Assembly (NCBI GenBank): GCA_013397865.1
Contig: VZTI01001048.1
Location: 7,407 to 71,406, forward strand
DNA from: Struthidea cinerea
Lineage: Eukaryota > Chordata > Aves > Passeriformes > Corcoracidae
Direction of reading: 5' to 3'
Length of the DNA: 64,000 nucleotides
Both the position numbers and the translations under genes were made by a program. Of this stretch, positions 11,780 to 22,800 are shown one piece after another. Each line of letters starts with the position of its first letter. Position 1 is the stretch's first letter. The notes under the pieces are model-generated. The model was not told where the DNA came from. It made no database searches and was given only the letters and a program-made list of their open reading frames with translations.

Positions 11780-11938
11780 CCGTCTTTCCCTCGGTTATGG
11801 ATTGCCAGCTCCTCCACAATCCCTTCCTCCTCCTTGAAGTTCTCCCAGTCCAGTTTAGATTTCTCCAGTGTGCTCATTTTCTGCTTTTTGGCACCAATCT
11901 TCCCCAGGAGGCTACTCATACCGCTTGGCCTCTTCACC
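11780..11938 (-). CDS. CFDP1: CFDP1 penultimate coding exon (first part of BCNT-C domain)
   Basis: On the minus strand, acceptor ...ctccgtcag (AG at 11940-11939) is followed by G and 52 whole codons, then GG and donor GTAAGA (from 11779 down). The translation begins VKRPSGMSSLLGKIG, continues through AKKQKMSTLEKSKLDWENFK and ends ...EELAIHNRGKD. It is the family-diagnostic first two thirds of the BCNT-C domain (Swc5 homology region). With the last exon it forms an 82-residue domain, the length usually given for BCNT-C. The exon is 159 bp, phase 2 at both ends. The sequence here is WENFK where, from memory, the human protein has WESFK. The upstream intron is 39 kb and the downstream one 5 kb. 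The ORF runs on past the acceptor into intron sequence, but the splice site and the family boundary both place the exon edge at 11938. Confidence 0.95.
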
Positions 11939-12234
11939 CTGACGGAGATTAGGGAGCAAATGTTGGTTAAATTCAGGGAGATGGCAATTAAAAACAGACA
12001 TGAGAAACGCCACGCGTGAGAGTGGTGGCCTCGATGGTGGTGAGCCACTGCCACCAAACAGAGGGCCACCAACCCCAGGCAGCCTGCAGGCGGCAAGGTC
12101 ACGCTTCCTGCAGATCCTGCTCTGCTGTTCCCCTGGAAGCAGCAGAGTTCATTACACACATATCTCGAGTGCTTGGTTTTTGTGAAAGGGCTTTTTCATT
12201 TATCTTCTTAAGGGAACAGAGAGCTTTCAGGCCA

Positions 12235-12690
12235 AAAGAGATCATTAAATCATCTAGTTTGACCCCTTGTATATACCAGGCCAAGCCATTCCACTGATCA
12301 CCTCTGTGCTAAGTCTGGTTCTTTGTCTTCAGTTAAAGTGTTGTTTTCTGGAAGGCATCCAGCCTCAGTGCGTCACCACTGCTGACAACACATCTAGGAA
12401 TTAACCATTTCATTGGTATTAATGCTTGATTTTCTCTAGCTTTAGGTTCTGGTTGCTGCTGCTTATTCTAAATCCAAGAACACTTTGGTCTCCAGGCAAG
12501 TCTCATTAGTGACATACTTGTACACCACTAATGAACTTACATCTGAATTATTTTTATGCAAACAGATAGAGCTCCTTATGCCTCTCATTGAAATGCATTT
12601 TGTCCCAGACCATACATCACTTCTAAGGGTTAGTCCCCCTGCTCATGTTTCAATGCTCTCTGAAGATGGTAGCACAGAACTGCCTGTAGC
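12235..12690 (-). mobile_element. Ancient CR1-family LINE relic
   Basis: From gagatcattaaatcatctag through tttgaccccttgtatatacc, ggaaggcatccagcctcag, acttgtacaccactaatgaac and gatagagctccttatgcctc to gaaatgcattttgtcccag, the order of words follows the antisense 3' region of old amniote CR1 subfamilies known from crocodilians and turtles. Divergence is high and small indels are frequent, so it predates bird-specific CR1 expansions. The last ~50 bases fit weakly. The match is from memory of repeat consensus sequences. Confidence 0.7.
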
Positions 12691-15439
12691 CCCCACCCTT
12701 CTCCTGATCTGTTTCTGTCCAAGCATCACCTAAATCCTCTTAGCTGCACACTGAATCCCAGTGCATGTGCACTGTGATCCCATACCATCTCCTGGGTCCC
12801 TGTTTGGCAGGAAGACTCCTTGGTCTTTCATCTCCTTTTTCTTAGAGGAGTGAAATCCCACCCGCGTGGTGGGGCCCCCTAATCTCCCCTTTATGCTGGG
12901 AAATGCATACACAGGGGCTCAGGTCAGCTGGGCTGCCCTCCAAGGAAGACAATTCTCAGGGATAGGAACCCGTAAAACAAACTTGTATTAACCCTTCTTA
13001 AACCCCCCCAGGAATGGGGGGCAAACAGCATCCCATTGAACTCGTGTTTACACACATTCCAGAGATAACTTCAGGTCTGCAGGGCCTTTGCCTCTGCAAG
13101 AAGCCAGAGAGGAAATGATTCTCGTTCCTGAGAGATGAAGGAATTTGGGAAGGGGGGCCCAAGGAAGGCAGCCAGGTGAGCATGGCAAATTGCTCTCCAT
13201 CAGTGCTCTCTGAGCACACTCCTGCCCAGGATTAGCCGTTCTTGGGAACGTATCCAAAGTAGTCCTTATCGGATCATTAGCATGGTTTATGCTTCCGTAA
13301 TTTGCAAGCCTCTAAAGGAAAATAATTCTGCCGTTTATATGGAATTAAATCAAAGAAAATGACAACTCTGTAAGCCTCAGCCAGAAGACTCTCAATGAAA
13401 GAATGACTGGCTAGAGTCACTTGGGGTTGCAGCTTCCTGACATAGATATATTTGGGATTAAGGACATCTTGGCAGGCTCCATAGCAACTGGACAAGGCTG
13501 CCTGCCCCTCCTCAATACCAGCCAGAGGAGCAGAAACATCCTAGGACCTGGCCCTTTTATTTCCTTCAGTCCCTGCCCACAGCTGGAGCACAGGACAACA
13601 GCCAGCAGTTTTTCACTCTGAAGGTACAGAGAACAAGCTGGATGCTCTTTGATTCACCTTTATCCCCAAACATCTCATCAAGATGTCTACAGCCCTTCAC
13701 ACTATGATCACACAATAAAACCTTGATCCTTGCTCAGCCCCCAATTCTCCCTTACTTTTCAAGGCATGATGGCTCTAGGTATCCTTATCTGCAGGTAGCA
13801 GGACAGTGATGTAAGGGGGCAAAATGGGCAAAGATGTTCTCAGCACAAGATAAAATTGGAGAGACTTGGTTCTCACATCTGGCTATCCAGGACGACACAA
13901 GCCTTGCTCAACCACCAAACCCAGTATCAGATGCATGTTCAAGGTGTAAGGGAGTCAGAGGAGAGGAGATATGACAAAGAATAAGCACAAACCAAATAAA
14001 ATGTTGGGCAAGCATCCCCCATGGCACTCCCTGCTGCGCAGCTGCCTGGAAAGCAGAGCCTGGTGGTCGTGCACAGCAGTTCCTTAGGCTGTACTGGGAG
14101 GCCTTAAAGATGCCCTGAAACAGATCTAGGGAAGTGCTGTGGCTGATCCAACTGGCAAAGCTCCTCTGCCCCAAGCCTGGCAGGCAGAAGGTGTTTAAAC
14201 TAGCACAAGGTATTCAATAACACATTTCTCTGAATACACTTAACTTTCCAGACACACTTGGGCTTAAGGTTTTCCTACCTTTGAAGTGGGAAAAGCAGGG
14301 ATGTAGAAATGGAGGGTGTTGTCCCTTGTCTCTAGATTTCTCCTGAATATTTTTTTGGGGCAAAAAAAAAAAGTTTTTTGGCCAATGACCCAAGAGCCAT
14401 CTCACCTATCCAAGGGCACCCACAGCTCATCTGCATCCGCTGCCCCTTCTGTGGTTGGAAGCCCACAGCCACTGTCAGTTGAAATACAGACAGGTCTGAC
14501 TGCAAAGGACACAGCACACACCTGGAAAAACCCAACTGAAAGTTCTAGGATCTTTCCTGGGCGTAAGAGGAATCCCTGCCCTGCAGAGTGACAAGCAGGC
14601 TCAGAGGCAGGCTCACACATGCTGAGACTGATGCCTTTTTGGCTGAACCTTGAGCTGTCGGCTGCTGGCGGGGAAGAGCTGAGTTGGGACAGGGCCCAAT
14701 CGGCCAAGCTGGGCTGCCGAACATGTCTCTGTATGAAACACAGACTGGGATGGGCTACCAGGCCACTGCTGTCCCCAAACCACAGTGGAGGATAGATGGG
14801 AGGGAAGGGAGCCAAAGGCAAGATGGTTCATGGCCAGAGGTGGAAGAAGAAGTGGTGCTGGCTTCAGGGAGCAGGAGCTGCAAACCAGATGAGGGCTGCT
14901 CATCATGTATCTTTTCTCCCATGGCAATTCCTGGCATAAATTAATAACATCTGGATGCACACGTCTATCTGTAATGGTGCTCAAGGCCTCTGTATGTCCT
15001 CTTCGCCATGGATCCCATGAATATAGCTTAAAACATATAATTCACCCCATGTTTGAAGCTACAGAGTCTGGGCTATGATATGGACCTCCATCAAGGGCAT
15101 CCAGACAATCACAAGAATACTCTCAAGTCAACAGCTCCTTCAAGGCAACGGAATCTCACAAAAAAGGGCAGGCTATGTTGCACCCTTGTGTTGATGACTA
15201 CTCCAGAAATATTAATATCCAATGTCAGCCCCATGCTGGAAACTGGCTCTGGGCTGGATAACCTGGTCCTGCTCCTGTCCAGACAATTCTGTGTTGCTGC
15301 AGCAGGACCAAACCTGCGCCAGGCAATGGGACCAGGCATAGGCTGAAGGACATGTTTGAGTCTGCTGCTGAGTCTTCACTCCACGCTGAGCCTTTTATCA
15401 CCCTGAATAAATCCAGCAAACCTGGGGGTGGGAATTCCT

Positions 15440-15680
15440 ACGCTTGTGCCAAAATGAAGTAAATGAGAAACATTAAAGTCCAATTAAAAACTTGCTTGGC
15501 CTTAAATGCCTCATCTGTTTAAAAAGCAAGTAAAGGGGCCTGATTAATTGCATTCAGTGCCAACAAGAGGAATTATTACCCTTTTTGTACTCATTAAGGG
15601 TATCTGCTGTGGCATCTTTAATCACTAAGGCATTTAAAAGAGAGAAAGTAATTTGCTAAGACATAACGGATCCCAGGGAT
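15440..15680. promoter_or_regulatory. Candidate conserved non-coding element
   Basis: An AT-rich block within GC-richer flanks contains gtccaattaaaaac, cctgattaattgcattc, aggaattattaccc, gtactcattaaggg and taatttgctaag. Several TAATTA/CAATTA-type cores lie within 200 bp. The assignment is inferred from composition only. Confidence 0.3.
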
Positions 15681-16387
15681 GAGGATCAGGACAATCGCCT
15701 ATTTAGGACACAAAGACATGCCCTGAATTTTCACGATTAAAAAGCATGGCCAAAGTCTGCCCCTGAACCAGCAAAAAAAAAGTGCCGGGGAGCTCTGCCT
15801 TGGTGGGGGGATTCCCCTGCACCATCTAATGTCATCAGGACAAGGACTGTGCCTATGCATCATCTGGCATGGTCGTACACAGGGACAAGCAGCAAGCCAT
15901 GGGCTCCCTTGCTGTCCCATCACAGGTGAACACGCTCTGTATCCCTGTCCTTAACAATGAGGCTTCCCCCCCCATTTTGGTGCAAGTCTGCAGCCTGACC
16001 AGGAGCTTGAAGGATTGCTGCTATAGCAGTGACAGTGTCACTGCCACATGTAATCCCTGATGGCTTGTAACACGAGGGTCAGCAGCGTCTGGGAAATGTA
16101 TACCTGTTTAAAAGAGGCGGACTTCACCACAAGCTTTAGAAAATAATATTCCAGCAATTGGGAACATGGCTACAAAGGTCTCAGTGCATCCCACCACCCA
16201 AAGCAAGATGGCTTTCCTCTCCCACTCACCCATAGAGGGGTGCTCTGAAGGTCTCCTGACACCAATCCCACACGCACCAAGGATTCAGTACTTCATCAGC
16301 CTTTCACTTATGTAAGTCTTCCCCAATGACTAGATTTCCTTGCTCAGCCTATGACTTGGTATCTTCTTCCTAGTAGCTACTTAAGAA

Positions 16388-16800
16388 CAGATCATTCCCT
16401 CACTTTTTGCAGCAGCCTTTTATGTCTTTGAAAGCTTTTCATATTGCTCCCCCTCCAGCTTGCTCTTTCTTAGACTAAACAATCCCAGGTCCTTTCGAGC
16501 TTTTCTCATTCCTCATGGTTTCCAGCCCTCTGACCGCTCTCACTGCTCTCCATGGACTCTCGGCTATTGGCCCACATATTCCTCAAAATGCAGCATCCAA
16601 AATGGGAATAGCACGAGTGATGGATTTACCAGCACTGGGAGCAGGGGGAATGCTTCAGATGCCTCGGGAAGTACGCAGCTCCTTACACGGCCCCCTGTGA
16701 CGTGTGCCTTTTTCACAACCGTGTGACAGCAGTGACTCATGTCGAACCTGTGATTCACCGAGATATCGGTCTGCTCACTGCTGCCAAGCCACTTCCTTCC
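16388..16800 (-). mobile_element. Ancient CR1-family LINE relic (3' ORF/UTR part)
   Basis: Recognisable words in order are gcagcagccttttatgtctt, tagactaaacaatcccag, tttctcattcctcatggtttccag, ctctccatggactctc, cccacatattcctcaaaatg, cagcatccaaaatggg and caaccgtgtgacagcagtgactcatgtcgaa (given here in pieces). They follow the antisense consensus of old amniote CR1 elements (turtle/crocodilian type). The relic is heavily diverged. It may extend towards ~17000, where the fit fades. Confidence 0.75.
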
Positions 16801-19800
16801 TCCATCCATGCAGAACATTCCTGCTATCCAAAGGCAGAGCTCTGTGCTGCTCCTCCTGTTTGCCCTCACATTTCCCTTGACACAGCAGATCTTGGATGTC
16901 TTTGCAAATCAGCCTCTCCTATCCACAACAGCCATGCTGCAGCTGTTGAAGAGGAACACACTAGGGAAAGCACCTCCTGTCTTTGTGAAATACCTATGGA
17001 GACTGTTTAGCAGCTGAACCAGCACCAGTTGGCCAAAGAAGATCAAGGTGACTGGCCAGAAGCAGGCAGGGACCAGCAGGGTCTGACTGCAGGAGCTTAC
17101 AGATTACGTCCAATGCCAATGAACAAATTGAGCCCAAAGGACACTTACTCAAATGTTGGCCAAGGAGCCAGCAGCATCCCCAGCTTTAGCCTGACCTCCA
17201 CCCTTGGGGATCTCAAATCCTCTGGTGCTCTGTTTCTGCTGGCTTCACAGACCACATAGACCTTGGGCTGCTTCTCCATCCGCCTTGTAGTATCCTTCTG
17301 GTTATGGGTAACAGCTTCTGTAGCAGGAAGGCCCCGCTTCTATCATCCCTTTTAAGAAGGGCTCAATTTGTCCCTTCTTAATGTCCGAAGGAAATGCTGA
17401 ACATAAAACAGGATATTACTGATTCTTAGCTAACACTCCAGTGCTCCTTCATCCCTCTTCTTGTTATGCCACATTTTGGGGAAATAGTGAGAGCAAACAC
17501 ACAGAAGAAGACAGTCACTGATGTATGCAAATCACAAATGAGTTGCTTGTTTTCCCCCCACTAACAAAACCCAGCCCTCTGAGCCCCAACTAAACAGTGG
17601 CAAATAACCTGTTCTGCCAATGAGGGTCTTGTGACAAAGCAGCTGCTGCAAGACATGGACCAAGAAAAGTATATTTTTAGATTATGCTGACTCCACCAAG
17701 GCATCCTGCACACCTTGCAGCTATGGGGTAGAGGAGACAAGACAATAGAGTGGGGCAACTTCTCTGGCCTGATTGCAGGGTTTTGCACCTCCCAGAGCAG
17801 GGACAATTTAGTGCTGGACACTCCATCACATTCTAGCATCCATCCAAAACATCTGGTGAGTCTCCATGAGGCACTGCAGAGCAATCTTTCCTTCTGCAGA
17901 AATAAACGTGTACTCACAGAGATGACATGATTTCACCAGTAGGAAATCTTGAAAGGCCAGGAAAGCCCCCGTACCTTCTGCGGCAGCCCTTGGAAGCAGA
18001 TTATCAGAGATCGCCTTTACCAATTACCATTTTAAAAGGCAGGTTACACCTACAACCTACAAAAATCCACTTTCAAGCAAAGTTCAGAACTTGGATGGAT
18101 AGTTTTTGTTGTGTGTTAGATGATGAGACTACTGCAAGGGAGAGTGCTTTTATGATGTCTGGCAGAAGAGGAGAAGCAGGAGGCATTCATTCCCAGACCT
18201 CCAGCATGGCCAAATGGCTTTCCAATGGCTTCAAGCAGAAGAACCCAACTCAAACATGCACTACAACACCAACCACTTAGCTGCTGGCTCCCTGCAGCAC
18301 TGAGCAGCATGTCAGATCCCACCATCAGGACAGGGTGCTGGCAAGTAAATGTCACCAAGTGCAGAAAGATGGCATCTCAGGCCCTGCAGCCCTTAAAGCA
18401 CCATCCTGACCACCCAGCCCTGGCTCTCCCACTGCCCCTCTCCTGCCGCCCTCCCTTCCTCACTGGAACTTGTGATATTTACTTGCAGCACAGCAATGGC
18501 AGCTCTGTTCGTGTCACCCCAAGTGCTTCGATGGCAGGGATTCAGGTGAGAAACTTGCCCACTCAGCAAAGAGAGGATTTTGGACATAGTAGTATCTCTT
18601 CCTTCCACGATCTGCTGTAAAGCTGAATAGTTTCCTTAACTGCAGGAAATGGTTCTCATGCAAACTAACCACAGCTGGGCAACTGATGCAGCCAGTAAAT
18701 ACTTTCATTTTAATAAAGTGGAAGATTCCTGCCCAGAGCACCACAGATTACTCGCCCTGCTGTCCTTCCTTCTGCATGCAAGGGTGTGAGACACTGCACG
18801 AGAATGATGCATGCAGAGACCTGGGTGGTGGCCCATGTGCCAGCTCTGCTGTTCACTCCCAGACCATCTTCCTCAACAGAGGAGTGAAAATGCTGGCAGG
18901 GAACAAGAGGGGCACATGTCAGGAAGGTAAGCGCGGTGCCATCTGCTCCTTAAGGTCAGGATGGTCTGGCTGGATGGAGCAGACAGCAGCAGGATGACAG
19001 TGCCTGGTATTGCCAGCTTGCAGAAACCTTCCCCAGAATGATAAAATAGGTCTTATTCTTCAGAACCTAAAACTGACCAGCTCTTCTCACTCCTCACCCC
19101 ACATAACCAGCCAAGGACAGAAAGTCTCCCAGGAAAAACCCAACCGCATTTCCACTTCCCCCCCACCCCGTTCCCTACTTCGCATTGTTTCCCAAACAGG
19201 CTCTCGGGTGGATGCAGAGAGCAGCCTGGCTTGTTCTCAGCTCTGCCTGTCACAACAGGTATTTAAAAAAGCAAACAAGAAAGCCTCCCTAACACCAAAC
19301 AAACAAACATTGAAATCCCAGGTGGGAAAAAAAGCAAGCAAGAAGGAAATGAAGATAAAAGCAGGGTGGATGGTGCTGGAGGGTTGACGATGATCCCGTT
19401 TGGAGTGCACTGCCCAAGGCAGACTGTCAGGGAGAGGACGGATGGATTCCCACCACCCAGCCAGGGCGGTGCAGCCCAAGGAAATCACGGCCAACCCAGT
19501 GGTGCCTGTCCACTTGTTGAGCTGGTAGCAAGTACCCAGCATTTACACCCTGAAGCACACACAAACTGAGCCAAAGAACCTGCCTGAACTGCTCTAGGAG
19601 TAGTGGGGATTTTTGAAGCAGGGTTATATCTTTGTAGTGAGGGCCATCAAACCTCCTGCACTCTGAAGAGCAACATGCATGAAACCACTGCGGAAAAGCA
19701 GCCACGGCTGGGACAAAACCCATTGCGTGGTGCTACAGGGCACGGCAAAGCACACAGCTGTGTCCAAAGGCAGCAAAAGATGCAAGTGCAGGAGGAAAAT

Positions 19801-22800
19801 GGGAATTTTCCTGCCTGTGATCATGCTAGCAGACCAAGGCAGACTGACATCTGCTGCACGGAGGGCTTCGCTGACAGGAGTCAGTTCCTGGTGAAAATGC
19901 TCTGACTGCATCCCCGCAAAAGGAGGACGGTCTGACTGCAGCAGGACCAGCCTCAAGTACTTATAAGGAACAAGGAAATGGGGGTTTTAACTCGAGTTGA
20001 TAGTGTACGTTAACTTTTCTCAGGCTTTTGTTTAGGCTTGCCAACCCAGGCTAATCCCAAGCTGCTTTGTCATCACTGCTTTTGCAATCACAAGAGCTAA
20101 GCCGAGCCCCAGGTCCTTTCTGATTTCTAATGTCACCCCATTCTCCCTGAGACCTCAGACAGCCTCACGGTGGAGACCCCTACATGAACAGTGATGTTCC
20201 CAGCTTCCTTCTACTCATAGGAAGTCTTTGACAATGGCTCCATTGAGCCAAGGAGGTAATCCTTGAGGAGGATCACAACTAAAGCACACTAGTGTTCAAA
20301 TAGCAACGTGACAGACAGCCAGAAGAGGAGGTGTAACCTCTCCAGAAGGGAGAGTGATAGCTCTCCTTCCCACAGCCAGGTTCTATGTTGAAAAGTTTAA
20401 GATGGGGATAAAAGGCACAGTCAGGCAAGGACAGCCAGACCACTCCACCTCAGCAATCAAAGCCTGGCCGAGATGATGTGTTTTCCATCAACGTGGAGAG
20501 GCAAGGGCAGATGCAACAGAATAAAAGCCCACGTGATGTTGCCCTGGTGAGGGCTGCTGCAGGCAGTAGCACAACTTGCCATGGGGACAGTTGATTCGGG
20601 ATGTATTTGTGTCTAAATATAGTCAGTGGGGGAACAAAGATTTGTCACAGGGGAAAAAACCATGTCACTCCCAATTCCCAGTAACAGCAGCACGCAACGG
20701 CCTGCTGAAGGGCAGTGCTCCAGTATTCCACGTTTATTGCTGGATTTGTTATTAATCCAGCACAGTGAGTTTCTAAAGTGTGACTTCAGAAGTTGTGCAA
20801 TGCTGCTCTGGCAGAGTGCACTTCACCTTGAGGAGGGAAATAAGCATCATGGAACTGGCTTTTGAACAGCAAAACTGACACAGCAGCTGGTGAAGGGGCT
20901 TGCAGAGCACCATGCCATGGGCTGCCAGCAGAGAGAAATACTTCATCCTATCTTCATGTCATGGCCTGTACTGGATAGGCCTTTCCAAAGTGCAAAGTTG
21001 GAAAAAGAGACCTAAGAGTTTCCTTGCTCCAAAACAGGACAGCACCTTATTCTCCAGTCCACTTCCCAAACTGGGGGACAACCCAGCTGTAAATAGACAT
21101 AATACTGCACACATGAATACGATTATTCCAGGACTAAAATCAGTGTTGGGTCTCCACCTACAGTAAGAGGCAAACTTGCTGAGCAGGGGAGGGATAGGAT
21201 GTTCCAGCTCAGGAATGTCAGAGAGCAGCAGCAGTATCACAGGTGCACAGCTCTGCCAGAGCTGGCCTTTCCTCAGGCAGGTCCCATTCTGTGGCACCTA
21301 GGTCTGCACCCACTTCTCTGGAGGGCCTGGAGTCTCATTTTACAGGCTCTGGAGGATGTGCTCATTAAAAAGCACATCAGTTCTTGGGGAGCTGACTAGC
21401 TCAGGCAGAGCCCCTGACCCACAGGTTCCCTTATCAGCAGGAAGGGCTCATTAGGGATTGGACCAGGGTTTCCTGCTCAGGACCGAACCCTTTGTGAAGG
21501 GACTGCTGCCATGGAGAACCCACTTCCTAACAGCCAGAGGAAGCAAAATATTTCCCTTTGGCCTTTGAGACAAAGTTGCTATGGGGTGGATATCAACAAA
21601 ATAAAGTTGCAGTTGTGGAGCTGGGCAGCAGTCAGCCAGGCACAGGCTGTTACTGCAGGATGAAGGTACTCCCAGCAGCATCCCTGCCCGCCCCAGAGCC
21701 AGGGACAATTCAGAGCAGCATAAGGCCCCTCTGTACCAGTGTAACTGCAGCTGCCCTCCGGGCTGTACTGGCAGAACTATTTTAGCAAAAACAAAATCTT
21801 GCACCCTCCTAATCAGTATGGCATTGTGCGGAGCCCAGGGCTCGCTCTGGCTCCCCTCCAGCCTGAAGCACAGACAGAGGCTGTTTCAGCAGCAGACTCT
21901 GCTAATGCACTTGCAGCAGGCCAGCCAATTATATTACAATATCCGTGCATGGAGTTCAACGGGAGCTTAATTGAAAGAGCTGTAGCATTCAAATGACTTC
22001 TGATACTATGAAGACGTTAAGGACTCCAGGCCAGCACTAACCAGCCCTGTCTGATGCTCAGCTGACGGGTAAGGACCTGTAACTTGGACTTGGTCTACAG
22101 CCAAAGCTACGCCCCTGTTACACACAGCACTGCAGCTGCGGCCAAATGCTGATGGAGCTGCCCCTTCCCAGCTGGAAGCTGCAGTCACTCCTCATGTGAG
22201 CTCTCCTCCACCCAGGGCATCCACACAATACAAACCAGACCTGCTCCTGCCACTGAAGGACTGCATACATGCACCAGAACTCACCAAACTGTTCCCACAT
22301 GGACTAAATTGAATTTGCAAAGCACTGCTTGTATTAATTAATTTTACTGAAAAATCTCATGCATGTTTTTCATATATTTTTTATGCTGTTCTTAAGTTCT
22401 TCAAATATTTAGGGATAATCAATGTGTCAGTTTCAGATGGATTTTGCTCCGCCAGCACAGAACCAGTGCACCTACCCCATCCAAGGTGGTGGGCTAGATT
22501 TCATCTTGTATGTTAGTGCTGCCACTGAGAGTGGCAAGAAATGCCTCTTATAAAGCTCTAACAGTCCACACTGTGTGGGAAATGTGCAGGGGTGGGGGAG
22601 GAAGGTGTCCTGCTTCTACCATTTTCACTTCTGACCCAGTGGACCAAAATCAGCAGAAATGCACACATACACAAGTTGCCAGTGAGCTGTGAGGCATCTC
22701 ACAACCTAACAGCAGGTAAGAGCAAAAAATAAAAGTGAGAGGGCATGATATGTTTGGTACTCAGGTCCAACAGGCTGGTGACCTGAAAGATGTCAGAAGC

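Larger units (their letters stand above)
11939..16387 (-). other. CFDP1: CFDP1 39-kb intron, part 1 (3' end of intron)
   Basis: This is intron sequence next to the penultimate exon. Apart from the old CR1 relic at 12235-12690, it holds an A-run flanked by T-rich sequence at 14349-14380 and an AT-rich block at about 15440-15680 that looks like a conserved non-coding element. In 12700-15400 I see no exon, RNA gene or identifiable repeat; the open frames there have no recognisable relatives. Confidence 0.7.
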
